In this document: positions 1 through 7,014 of the stretch, piece by piece | Layout of the letters: each line of letters opens with the position of its first letter | Position numbering within the stretch: position 1 is the first letter of the stretch | NCBI GenBank assembly: GCA_003662485.1 | Contig: QMYD01000007.1 | Coordinates: 1-15,260, forward strand | Source: Candidatus Hecatellales archaeon | GTDB lineage: Archaea > Thermoproteota > Bathyarchaeia > Hecatellales > Hecatellaceae | Length of the DNA stretch: 15,260 bases | Direction of reading: 5' to 3' | The notes under the pieces: generated by a model | What the model was told of the DNA's origin: nothing | Seen by the model: the letters and a program-made list of their open reading frames with translations, nothing else | The model's database searches: none | Position numbers and translations under genes: made by a program

Positions 1-9
1 CCTCCAACC

Positions 10-3000
10 CTAAAGGAAATCTGTAAGCTGAACGGTTTTACGTTTCTCTTCAACCGTTTCACCCGCCGTGAAGAGCATTTCAATCTCGCTTTTAACCAGG
101 GCTATCCTCTGCCTGTAGTAGGCTTCAAGCTGGTAGGCTTCAGCCAGCCACCGGGCTATCTCCAAATACTTTTCCACGGAGCCCTTGTAGACGGTTAGGG
201 TTAGCTCCCCACCGCAGCGGGTGCAACGCCCCCCCAGCGGTATACGCCTAAACCTTGCATTACAACGCTTGCAGCGGAAGGCTTGGGAGGCGAAAACCTT
301 AAGGTTTCCAACGATATCCCGCATGAGGTGGACGCCTAGAATTCTCTTGGCCACCTCCCCAACCTCTACACCCTCAATCCTGCTCATAAGCTCCATCTGG
401 CTTCTAAGCTTCTCAGCCATGGTTTTAAGCCTCTTATACGTGTTCTCACGGATTCCCCCATTAATATCCGAGGTTTCATGGGTGTAGCCGTAGCCCTCAT
501 ACTGGTCAGGCCTCCCCAACCTATGCACAACCATGCTGATGAGGGAGGCCACATGCTTTGGAGGCGCCTCCTCAAGGCTTCTAAGGTAGAACTCGAGTGG
601 GTAGCGGGTTGAAAGGTCTAGGCTCCAAACCTGGTCGTCCACCTCCTGCGGGTTTACGAGGGGCTGAAGCAGCATAGGCGAGTCCATTACGCCTCCAATC
701 TGGGCTGGCAGGTACTGCCTGGAAAAATTTAGGAGGACGTCGAGGGCTAGCATGAGGGAGTCCTCATCCCCATCGCAGTCCCTCCGCTTAGCTGAAATCC
801 ATAGGGGATGCGCATAGCAAACGTTGTGCTTGGTGAATCCTATAATGCGGCCGAGAACCCCGCAGAGGGTGTGGGGTGAAAGTCCAACCACGAGGTGGCC
901 TACCAGGTCGCCCTTATCCTTAACCTTGTAGAAGGCTGGAAGCCCGTAAAACCTTTCGAGTAGCTCGTCTAGGAAGCCTGCAACCTTAACGAGGAAGTCT
1001 GCACACCTCTCCGAGATAACCACGTCTTGAACCTTGAGCTCGCAAACCTGCTCTGGGCTTTCAAGAGGCTTCCCCTCCTTATCCACGGTGTAGCCCAGCC
1101 TCCTAAGCTTCTCCACGGAAACCCCGATTTCGCAGGGCTTGAAGTGGGTTAGGGGTGCATTGGTTGAGTCAAACCTAATGGTTCCATCCTTGAAAACGGT
1201 TAAGCCGAACTTTGCCCTTAAGATTCCCTTCTCCAGCGGCTCAGGGGTTTTACTCTCATTCATTAGGCCCTTAACGCCCTTCACAGTTTCGGGGATGGAT
1301 AGGCCGAGCCTGCTTGAAGCCCTCTCGAGGAGGCTTCCAAGGTTTACTGGCTGCCTCGCATAGGCTGCCGCCTCCACCCCGCATTTGGGGCAAACCCCGC
1401 CCTCAACTGTCTCCAAGCATTTCGGGCAGACCTTAACCTGGATGGTTCTACCCCCGCAGAGGGGGCACTGAAATTCGAGGGTTTCAATCCCGCAGCGTGG
1501 ACATTTACGTCTGGCTATTTCAACCTCAACGGGTTTACCAGCTGCCTCCACAAGGTTTCGCTGGGGCCCCCCAGCCAGCCCCACGGGGAAGAGCACATGG
1601 ACGGGAGGCTTCATACGCCTCTCCTTAGCCTTTTCAGGCCTACCCATCCTCACCCCAACAAACCTTGCATACTTATCCCTAACTTCGAAGCCTGCTAGGA
1701 GGCTTACAAGCCTGAGGGGGGAGGTTTCCCCAGTTGGCAGTGTCTCCCTCCCGTTCCCTATCCCAAGGCAGCGGGCTAAGGCGGCTGCATCATCCCTTCC
1801 AATTAGGATTTTCCCGTGGCCTACAAGGTGGGGTACGAGAAGCTTCTCTAGGAGGTTTTTCACCTCAGCCTCGGCTGGGAGGATGATTGAGTGGATGAAG
1901 CCGTTTGACTGTTCAAGCCTCGCCTGGCTGATGCTTCTCCTAAGCCTCAAAACCTCCTCAACCGTTAGATTCCTCCAGAAGTAGGTGTAGGTTGGGTGGA
2001 GGGGGATGCCTAAACCTGTTGAAAGCTTTAAGGCCTCCTCTGCGGTGGGCTTAACTTGGAGGGGCTCGCTGAGGAAGCCTTTAAGCCTTTCAAGGCTTAC
2101 CCCCAGCCTTTCCGAGGCCTCCTCTAGGGAGCCTTGGAAGGCTTTCTGGATGGCGGCTTGAAGCTCCCAGGCCCACCACTCCTCCACGAAGCTTGAGGGT
2201 GCTAGCGGCCTATCGTTCTCATAGAATTCGGCGTAGGAGATTAGGAGGTCTCCGAGGAAGAGGATTTTATCGATTTCCCCTCGAAGCTTGTAGGCCTCCT
2301 CCAGGCTTTCAACCCTCACCACGGAGCCCGACTTGAGTCTGACTATGGGGGGTTCAATGGTTTCTACTGCCCCCACAATTCCACCCTTCCCCGGCAGTTC
2401 AAGTTTAAGCTGGGTTCCAACGGCTATGAAGCCCTCTAGGACAGCCATGGTTGCAGGATGAACTCCAACGCTGGTGAGCCCCGTATTTCTTGCTCTTCCA
2501 TACCTAAGCCTGAATCTTCCCTCATACCTAGGCGAGGGGAGGGAGAAAACAGGCCTCCCAGCTATGATATCGTGGAGGTATTCGGCTTCCTCAGCCTTCC
2601 CAACCGCTACGTTTCTAAGCCAGTCCCAGCCTGAAAGGTTTAAGTCTTTAACAGCCTTCCAAACCTTGGAGGCTCTACCCGCTATCCCATCGTTAACCAC
2701 CCTTAGGGCTCCACCCCTAAGGGCGTTGGTTTCCACGCTTGGAAGGTCTCTGAAGGTTGAAACCTCTATGGGGTCGGTTTTGATGCCCGTAACCTCAACG
2801 GGGAGGTTTCGAAGCACATATTCCAAGGTTTCATCGCTGACATGGTATTGGAAGCGTCCAACCTCCCTCTCGTAGAGGCGGAGCTCCTCGAGGAAGCGTC
2901 CAACCTCCTCGTCGGAAGCTCTCCAAGCCTCCAACCCCATGATCCGCCTAACATAGTCGCCGAGCACCACGACGAGAGCCTGCTCCGTCCCACCCGCAGA

Positions 3001-3438
3001 CCTTATTGGGCCTGCGAAGTAGATGGCGAGGTGGGGGCCCTGCCTCGGCCTCCTCTTCACCGCCACCTTAACAATGCCGTGGATGTGGGCGGCTGTAACG
3101 CCGTCGGTTAGGATGGCTGTCCCCGTCCGAACAGCCTGCTCCAAGGCCTGCTCCGGTTCAAGGCTTCCAAACCCCCCGTAAACCACTTCCTCCGCTATTT
3201 TAAAGGCTAGGAGGGTTGGGGGAAGCCTGCTCAGCTCCCTTATCCGCTTGCCCACGCCTGGGGGGCCTACCGTGTGCTCCACCCTGTCGGCTAGGTCCCT
3301 TGAAATCCTCACCTCCTCCCTGGTTGAGGTGGATGGGTCTAACCCCCTAGCCTTCGCCTTATCTGCCAGCTGGAAAAGCTCCTCTAAACCCTGCTCAAGG
3401 CTTCTGAAGTATTCAAGGTAGGCTGGGCTAGCCTTCAC
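10..3438 (-). CDS. polC: DNA polymerase D (Pol II) large subunit DP2
   Basis: Catalytic large subunit of archaeal family-D replicative DNA polymerase, which works with the small subunit DP1 (not in this window). At 1142 residues it has the usual intein-free length. Recognisable parts are the N-terminal block YFAGPIRSAGGTEQAL (about 140-155) and paired zinc modules with cysteines at 646/649/658/661 and 671/674/683/686. The active-site block is RRDCDGDED (885-893), where D889 and D891 match the two catalytic aspartates known from Pyrococcus DP2. A C-terminal zinc ribbon has C1056/C1059/C1072/C1075. The extreme C-terminus VQLTDFL resembles the PCNA-binding PIP motif known at the end of DP2, so the TAG stop looks natural. 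No intein lies at the DGD site. The start is GTG, with GGAGG 11 bases upstream inside a palindrome. The elf1-like gene ends 22 bases upstream, indicating an operon. Family assignment is near certain. Confidence 0.97.
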   Translation of the reverse strand: MKASPAYLEYFRSLEQGLEELFQLADKAKARGLDPSTSTREEVRISRDLADRVEHTVGPPGVGKRIRELSRLPPTLLAFKIAEEVVYGGFGSLEPEQALEQAVRTGTAILTDGVTAAHIHGIVKVAVKRRPRQGPHLAIYFAGPIRSAGGTEQALVVVLGDYVRRIMGLEAWRASDEEVGRFLEELRLYEREVGRFQYHVSDETLEYVLRNLPVEVTGIKTDPIEVSTFRDLPSVETNALRGGALRVVNDGIAGRASKVWKAVKDLNLSGWDWLRNVAVGKAEEAEYLHDIIAGRPVFSLPSPRYEGRFRLRYGRARNTGLTSVGVHPATMAVLEGFIAVGTQLKLELPGKGGIVGAVETIEPPIVRLKSGSVVRVESLEEAYKLRGEIDKILFLGDLLISYAEFYENDRPLAPSSFVEEWWAWELQAAIQKAFQGSLEEASERLGVSLERLKGFLSEPLQVKPTAEEALKLSTGLGIPLHPTYTYFWRNLTVEEVLRLRRSISQARLEQSNGFIHSIILPAEAEVKNLLEKLLVPHLVGHGKILIGRDDAAALARCLGIGNGRETLPTGETSPLRLVSLLAGFEVRDKYARFVGVRMGRPEKAKERRMKPPVHVLFPVGLAGGPQRNLVEAAGKPVEVEIARRKCPRCGIETLEFQCPLCGGRTIQVKVCPKCLETVEGGVCPKCGVEAAAYARQPVNLGSLLERASSRLGLSIPETVKGVKGLMNESKTPEPLEKGILRAKFGLTVFKDGTIRFDSTNAPLTHFKPCEIGVSVEKLRRLGYTVDKEGKPLESPEQVCELKVQDVVISERCADFLVKVAGFLDELLERFYGLPAFYKVKDKGDLVGHLVVGLSPHTLCGVLGRIIGFTKHNVCYAHPLWISAKRRDCDGDEDSLMLALDVLLNFSRQYLPAQIGGVMDSPMLLQPLVNPQEVDDQVWSLDLSTRYPLEFYLRSLEEAPPKHVASLISMVVHRLGRPDQYEGYGYTHETSDINGGIRENTYKRLKTMAEKLRSQMELMSRIEGVEVGEVAKRILGVHLMRDIVGNLKVFASQAFRCKRCNARFRRIPLGGRCTRCGGELTLTVYKGSVEKYLEIARWLAEAYQLEAYYRQRIALVKSEIEMLFTAGETVEEKRKTVQLTDFL

Positions 3439-3440
3439 CA

Positions 3441-3454
3441 GGAGGTTAACCTCC
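3441..3454 (-). promoter_or_regulatory. Perfect palindrome over the DP2 ribosome binding site
   Basis: GGAGGTTAACCTCC is a perfect 14-base palindrome in the 22-base gap between the elf1-like stop and the DP2 GTG. In the mRNA, GGAGG is the only good Shine-Dalgarno sequence, and it can pair with CCUCC across a UUAA loop. The hairpin would mask the site, or the DNA could bind a dimeric protein. The palindrome is seen directly. A regulatory role is inferred. Confidence 0.5.
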
Positions 3455-3460
3455 CCCCTC

Positions 3461-3703
3461 TTAGGTTAGCTTCCTCGCATAGAAGAGGTCGCTAAACCTG
3501 CAGTATATGTCAACAGGCTGGCTTGAAGGTGAAACGGGAAGCTCAGCAGATAAGCCGCAGATGCTACAGGTCACCCTGGCCTTTCCAGCTCCAGCATTCA
3601 TAATAACCTTAACGGAGCGGGCGCCACACCTAGGGCAGATGAAAATCTTCGGCAGACTCTTCTTAACAACCCTAATAACCTTTCTTCTCCTTCTCCTACC
3701 CAA
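3461..3703 (-). CDS. Elf1-like transcription elongation factor (zinc ribbon)
   Basis: Small 80-residue zinc-ribbon protein of the Elf1 type, a factor that associates with RNA polymerase during elongation in eukaryotes and is found in several TACK and Asgard archaea. It has a very basic N-terminus (MGRRRRRKV), a CPRC pair (C23/C26), a second CSIC pair (C46/C49), and a C-terminal VDIYCRFSD segment typical of the family. The start is TTG. The reading frame is closed by TGA 12 bases further upstream, so little extension is possible. It ends in TAA, 22 bases before the DP2 gene, so elongation factor and replicative polymerase are probably co-transcribed. A generic zinc-ribbon protein is the main alternative, but the basic tail and the spacing fit Elf1. 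Confidence 0.85.
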   Translation of the reverse strand: MGRRRRRKVIRVVKKSLPKIFICPRCGARSVKVIMNAGAGKARVTCSICGLSAELPVSPSSQPVDIYCRFSDLFYARKLT

Positions 3704-3742
3704 CCCAGACCTGCCTCACTAAGGGCGAGGAAGCCTCCAACC

Positions 3743-3752
3743 TTAAAAAGGT
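3743..3752 (-). promoter_or_regulatory. Candidate TATA box for the elf1-DP2 operon
   Basis: On the minus strand this reads CTTTTTAAGG, an archaeal TATA-like element. Its centre is about 45 bases upstream of the elf1-like TTG, which predicts a transcript start near 3721 and a leader under 20 bases. It lies inside the inverted repeat AACCTT-aaa-AAGGTT (3739-3753). Inferred from sequence and spacing only. Confidence 0.45.
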
Positions 3753-3763
3753 TAAGGATTCAC

Positions 3764-3779
3764 CGGAAAAGGCTTTCCG
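3764..3779. repeat. Inverted repeat CGGAAA-aggc-TTTCCG
   Basis: Six-base perfect arms with a four-base spacer in the divergent intergenic region between the elf1-like gene and the SIMPL gene. It is one of three short inverted repeats within 65 bases. It could be an operator. No known regulator recognises it to my knowledge. Confidence 0.4.
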
Positions 3780-3790
3780 TTCAAAAACTA

Positions 3791-3803
3791 GAACAGCCTG
3801 TTC
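3791..3803. promoter_or_regulatory. Candidate operator GAACAG-c-CTGTTC
   Basis: Perfect six-base arms around a single base, ending just upstream of the SIMPL gene's TATA-like element and 36 bases before its ATG. An activator or repressor half-site pair could sit here. It superficially resembles a Gram-positive SOS box, but the spacing is one base longer and archaea lack LexA. The symmetry is seen directly and the function is inferred. Confidence 0.4.
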
Positions 3804-3808
3804 CAAAC

Positions 3809-3820
3809 CATATGATTAAG
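3809..3820 (+). promoter_or_regulatory. Candidate TATA box for the SIMPL gene
   Basis: CATATGATTAAG is centred about 26 bases before the ATG at 3840. That spacing would place the transcript start at or next to the ATG. There is no Shine-Dalgarno sequence before the ATG, so a leaderless mRNA fits. Confidence 0.45.
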
Positions 3821-3839
3821 CGTTTCCCCCACCCATTTA

Positions 3840-4685
3840 ATGCTGGTGAAAGGAGGGTTGAGCACGGGTTTAAGAAACACGGTTTTAGCCCTATGCATAG
3901 TGGCTGTGGTACTGCTCGCTGTAAACCTCGTCCTCGTCCTGCCAGCCTACTCCACTTTTAAAGGCCGTCAGCCCCAGCCAATGGTGCAACTCTACGAGGC
4001 TGAGAAGGGTGGGCTTCTCCGCATCCTTCCGGCTGAAACCCCGAGAATGGTGGAAGCGAAAACCATAAACGTTGTTGGGGTTGGAACGGCTAAGGGAAAA
4101 CCTGACAGAGCAATCCTAACCTTTAGTGTTATAGCCCGGGGGGAGACTGCTACCGAAGCCTACCAAGATAACGCTGAGAAAATTAACAGCGTCATCGCTA
4201 CGTTGAAGGAGGCTGGAATAGCTGAGGAGCAGATGGAGACGGTGGGCTACAGGCTTAACCCCATATACCGGCATCCTAAGGGTGAAGAGCCCACCATAGC
4301 TGGCTACGAGTGTAGAAGTAGCTTAAAGGTTACCCTCACCAGCCTTGAAGGTGTGGGTGAAATCATTGATAGGGCTGTGAAGGCTGGAGCGAACCAGGTT
4401 TCCTCAGTAAGCTTCACCCTCTCAGAGGAGGAAAGGGAGAGGCTGAAGGCTGAAGCCCTATCCTTAGCGGTTAAAGATGCGAAGGGTAAGGCTGAAACCA
4501 TAGCCAGGGCGGCTGGAATAAGCTTGGTGGGGCCTAAATCCATAAGCCTCACCAGCACACCCACGCCAATAATCTATAGGAAGGCCCTGGCCGAGGCTGC
4601 TCCAGTTCCAACTCCACCCCAAATAATTCCTCCGGAGGAACTTAGCGTAACCGTAACCGTCAGCGTGGTCTACGAGTTCAAGTAG
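3840..4685 (+). CDS. Membrane-anchored SIMPL (DUF541) domain protein
   Basis: 281-residue protein with one N-terminal membrane helix (about 13-36) followed by a SIMPL/DUF541 domain (about 74-281) on the outer face. Family hallmarks are VVGVGTAKGKPDRAILTFSV (78-97), the central GYECRSSLKVTLTSLEGVGE, the helix AVKDAKGKAETIARAAG (210-226) and the closing strand SVTVTVSVVYEF. SIMPL proteins are periplasmic or surface proteins in bacteria, some linked to stress or outer-membrane quality control. The archaeal role is unknown. The ATG start lacks a Shine-Dalgarno sequence and is probably leaderless. The stop is TAG at a natural C-terminal strand. Two more in-frame TAGs and then TAA follow within 33 bases. 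The downstream winged-helix gene begins 35 bases later and may be co-transcribed. Confidence 0.88.
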   Translation: MLVKGGLSTGLRNTVLALCIVAVVLLAVNLVLVLPAYSTFKGRQPQPMVQLYEAEKGGLLRILPAETPRMVEAKTINVVGVGTAKGKPDRAILTFSVIARGETATEAYQDNAEKINSVIATLKEAGIAEEQMETVGYRLNPIYRHPKGEEPTIAGYECRSSLKVTLTSLEGVGEIIDRAVKAGANQVSSVSFTLSEEERERLKAEALSLAVKDAKGKAETIARAAGISLVGPKSISLTSTPTPIIYRKALAEAAPVPTPPQIIPPEELSVTVTVSVVYEFK

Positions 4686-4720
4686 GGGAAACCGCTTTAG
4701 CCTTAGGATGCCTCTTAACC

Positions 4721-5188
4721 ATGTGGAGAGGCCTCAGGTTGGCTGAGGTAGGCGAAGCAGAGCTTGAAAGCAGGCTTAGGGGGAGAACCCTCCAAGTATA
4801 CTGGTACATGCTGAAGGCTGGAAGCAGCCGAAGCTTTGGCGTTAGGGAGGTGCAGAGGGCGCTAGGCTTCAAAAGCCCAAGCGTAGCCCTACACCACTTA
4901 GAGAAGCTTAGGGAGCTAGGCCTTCTCTCCAAAACCCCAACTGGCGAATACTTGGTGGCTAGGGAGGTGAAGGTGGGCTTCCTAAGGTTTTTCATGAGGG
5001 TGGGCCGCTTCCGCTTTCCAAGATGCCTCCTCTACGCTGTCTTCATTACAAGCCTCCTAGCCGCCTACGTTGCCTTCTACCCCCAAACCCTAAGCCTCCA
5101 CAACCTCATGGCCTTGGTCTTCGCCCTCTCAGCCTCAGCCATCCTATGGTTTGAAGCTTTGAAAGCCTTGAGGGAGGCTCCCCTCTAA
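4721..5188 (+). CDS. Winged-helix DNA-binding protein with two C-terminal membrane helices
   Basis: 155-residue protein. An ArsR/MarR-like winged helix-turn-helix occupies about residues 22-82; its likely recognition helix is near 52-66 (SPSVALHHLEKLRELGLL), followed by a wing ending in GEYLVA. Two hydrophobic segments at about 101-119 and 127-147 predict a membrane hairpin, so this may be a membrane-tethered transcription regulator. Archaea encode many such one-component proteins, but the target is unknown. The gene starts at ATG 35 bases after the SIMPL gene on the same strand, which suggests it regulates or senses something tied to that surface protein. That link is inference. I cannot name a narrower family. 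Confidence 0.75.
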   Translation: MWRGLRLAEVGEAELESRLRGRTLQVYWYMLKAGSSRSFGVREVQRALGFKSPSVALHHLEKLRELGLLSKTPTGEYLVAREVKVGFLRFFMRVGRFRFPRCLLYAVFITSLLAAYVAFYPQTLSLHNLMALVFALSASAILWFEALKALREAPL

Positions 5189-5234
5189 AGCCTTATCATA
5201 TACCTTCCACGCAAAGTAATTTTTGGTGGTTTGG

Positions 5235-5522
5235 ATGGCTGTAGCCGCCTGTGGTATCGCCTGTGAGGTTTGCGGGGCGCTGGCGAAGGGGAAATGCCCT
5301 ATTGGAGGCTGCAGTAAGGGTTCGGAGGCCTCGGAAAAGCTGGAAAGACAGAAAGCCGTACTGGGCTTTAACTGCCCCATCCTTGAATGCGCCTCCAAGA
5401 GGGGTGTAGACTACTGCTCCCGGGACTGCAAGGATTTCCCATGCAAAATCTACTATGAGGCAGGCTTCCCCTACAGCGGGAAATTCCTGGACATCATGGG
5501 TAAAATGGTTAGGGGAGGATAA
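5235..5522 (+). CDS. DUF3795 Cys-rich small protein
   Basis: A Cys-rich protein of 95 residues when started at the ATG, with ten cysteines at 6, 10, 13, 21, 26, 47, 52, 61, 65 and 70. The arrangement (AACGIACEVCG near the N-terminus, GGC, NCPILEC, CSRDCKDFPC) matches DUF3795, a family of unknown function common in archaea and anaerobic bacteria and assumed to bind zinc or another metal. Start choice: TTG at 5223, GTG at 5226 and ATG at 5235 are all in frame. The ATG gives the usual very short lead before the first cysteine. The gene lies 46 bases after the winged-helix gene. A T5 tract (5535-5539) just after its TAA may end the transcript. Confidence 0.8.
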   Translation: MAVAACGIACEVCGALAKGKCPIGGCSKGSEASEKLERQKAVLGFNCPILECASKRGVDYCSRDCKDFPCKIYYEAGFPYSGKFLDIMGKMVRGG

Positions 5523-5534
5523 ACCTCCCCACTC

Positions 5535-5539
5535 TTTTT
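5535..5539 (+). terminator. T5 tract after the DUF3795 gene
   Basis: A run of five T lies 13 bases past the DUF3795 stop. Archaeal RNA polymerase can terminate at such T-rich tracts. The same bases run into the stop codon of the convergent nadE gene. Inference from position. Confidence 0.35.
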
Positions 5540-6341
5540 AGAAGGGTGAAAGAATAGGTGCCATCCTACGCTTGTGGGCAGTCTCCTCCACCGTAGACTT
5601 AACCCTTCCAACTAGGCTTGCCTCAACGCCTAGCAGGTTTGCCACCTCCTCAACGCCCAGTCCAAGGTCAACCAGCCCGTGCAGGATTAAATCGAGGGTT
5701 TCGTATTTTATGCCCAGCTCGGCTTCGTCGGTTTGCCCCGGCCAGAGTCCCGCCGTAGGCGTTTTATCCAAGATTTTTCGGGGTATTCCGAGGTGGGAGG
5801 CAAGCTGTCTAACCTGGGTTTTGTATAGGCCTCCGAGGGGGAGGAAGTCTGCGGCTCCATCCCCAAACTTGGTGAAGTAGCCCATGAGAATTTCCGTTCG
5901 GTTGCCTGCTCCCGCCACCAGCAGGTTGAAGCGGTTGGCGAAATAGTATAGGATGACCATTCTAATCCTTGGTTTAAGATTAGCCCAGGCGAGGATTTCC
6001 TTACGATTGAAGACTGGTATAGCCTGCTCTAAGGCTTCAACCACAGGTGCTATCTCAGCCTTAAAGATTTTTACTCCAAGCCTTCCAGCAAGCTCCTCAG
6101 CATCCTTAACATCTTCAGGATTTGAAACATTCCTTTCAGGCATGGTTACAGCGTAAACCCTTTCGGCTCCCAGCGCCCTAACCGTGAGGGTTAGAACGGT
6201 TGAGGAGTCAAGGCCGCCGCTTACCCCTACCACTACACCACGGCTTCCCGAAGCCTTAAAGAAGCTGGCTAAAAGCTTTTCAAGCCTCCCAGAAACTTTT
6301 TCAGCGTCGATTTGAAGGCTTTCAGGGCTAAGCCTAACCAT
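5538..6341 (-). CDS. nadE: NH3-dependent NAD+ synthetase
   Basis: Converts nicotinic acid adenine dinucleotide to NAD+ using ATP and ammonia, the last step of NAD synthesis. Numbered from the earliest in-frame start (272 residues), the protein shows the PP-loop SGGLDSS (46-52), the AGAGNRTE block (148-155), the FTKFGDGAADFLPLGGLYKTQV substrate region (161-182) and the TPTAGLWPGQTDEAELG loop. There is no nitrilase/glutaminase domain, so this is the ammonia-using form. In-frame starts are TTG at 6356, GTG at 6353 and ATG at 6341. I take the ATG (267 residues), preceded at 8 bases by GGTGGG, because family members begin close to the first helix. It is divergent from thymidylate kinase across 64 bases. 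The stop is TAA. Confidence 0.95.
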   Translation of the reverse strand: MVRLSPESLQIDAEKVSGRLEKLLASFFKASGSRGVVVGVSGGLDSSTVLTLTVRALGAERVYAVTMPERNVSNPEDVKDAEELAGRLGVKIFKAEIAPVVEALEQAIPVFNRKEILAWANLKPRIRMVILYYFANRFNLLVAGAGNRTEILMGYFTKFGDGAADFLPLGGLYKTQVRQLASHLGIPRKILDKTPTAGLWPGQTDEAELGIKYETLDLILHGLVDLGLGVEEVANLLGVEASLVGRVKSTVEETAHKRRMAPILSPF

Positions 6342-6355
6342 ACAGAATCCCACCA

Positions 6356-6381
6356 AAATTTAAGTTTCTCAGGCTTAAACA
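6356..6381. promoter_or_regulatory. Shared divergent promoter region of nadE and tmk
   Basis: Two TATA-like cores lie between the divergent genes. AATTTAAG on the plus strand, near 6357-6364, predicts a tmk transcript start near 6387. TTTAAG on the minus strand, near 6374-6379, predicts a nadE start near 6350. Both elements are weak and were assigned by spacing alone. Confidence 0.35.
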
Positions 6382-6405
6382 TGTTTGGTTGGGGCGGTAC
6401 ACCCG

Positions 6406-7014
6406 TTGGCTGGCAAACTCATAGCCTTTGAGGGACTTGACGGCTCCGGTAAAACTACGCAGGCCCTCCTCCTCGTTGAAGCCTTGAAGGCTAGGGGCTT
6501 CAAAGCCTACTATACGTGTGAGCCCACCTACTGGAGGGTTGGAGACCTCCTCCGCCTCCATGTTTTAAGGCTTAAGCGGCGAAGCCCCGTGTATGAGGCC
6601 CTACTCTTCGCTGCCGACAGGTATGAGCATGTGGCCAGGGAGATTAGGCCTAAACTCCGCAGGGGCTACATTGTGGTTTCAGACCGATACCTGCATTCAA
6701 GCCTTGCCTATCAGGGAGCCTCAGGCCTAAGCCTCCAGTGGATTAGGAAGATAAACTTTTTTGCTCCAAAACCAGACCTCGTCATCCTCCTCGACCTCCC
6801 AGCTGAGAAGGCTTTGGAAAGAAAGCTTAGGGGGAGGAAGCCTAGAGGCTTTGAAAGCTTAGCCTTCCAGCGTAGGGTTAGGAAGGTTTACCTTGAAATG
6901 GCGGGGGCTGAAGGCTTCCTATCCTTCGACGCCCTGAAACCCGTGGATAGGCTTGGCAGGGAAATCTTGGAGGCTGTTCTCAGCAGGCTTAACCTAACGC
7001 CCCCTAAGGGTTGA
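6406..7014 (+). CDS. tmk: Thymidylate kinase (dTMP kinase)
   Basis: Phosphorylates dTMP to dTDP with ATP, feeding dTTP synthesis. The 202-residue protein has the P-loop GLDGSGKT (10-17), the dTMP-binding DRYLHSSLAYQG block (93-104) and a LID-like basic stretch RKLRGRKPRGFES (139-151). The in-frame TTG at 6406 gives MAGKLIAFEG, the normal family N-terminus, and has a G-rich stretch (GGGGCGG) 8 bases upstream. A TTG at 6385 would add seven residues and is the alternative. The stop is TGA. The last 21 bases overlap the 3' end of the convergent unrecognised gene at 6994-7515. tmk is divergent from nadE. Confidence 0.94.
   Translation: MAGKLIAFEGLDGSGKTTQALLLVEALKARGFKAYYTCEPTYWRVGDLLRLHVLRLKRRSPVYEALLFAADRYEHVAREIRPKLRRGYIVVSDRYLHSSLAYQGASGLSLQWIRKINFFAPKPDLVILLDLPAEKALERKLRGRKPRGFESLAFQRRVRKVYLEMAGAEGFLSFDALKPVDRLGREILEAVLSRLNLTPPKG

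Noticed and set aside
771..800. Intein at the DP2 active-site insertion point
   Set aside because: The RRDCDGDED block is uninterrupted and the protein has normal intein-free length.
2474..2875. 133-codon plus-strand open frame inside DP2, with several similar antisense frames elsewhere
   Set aside because: It lies fully antisense to strongly conserved DP2 sequence, has no recognisable motif or ribosome site, and long antisense frames are expected at this codon bias.
3791..3803. LexA/SOS-box reading of GAACAGCCTGTTC
   Set aside because: Spacing is one base longer than the Gram-positive SOS box and archaea lack LexA. Kept only as a generic candidate operator.
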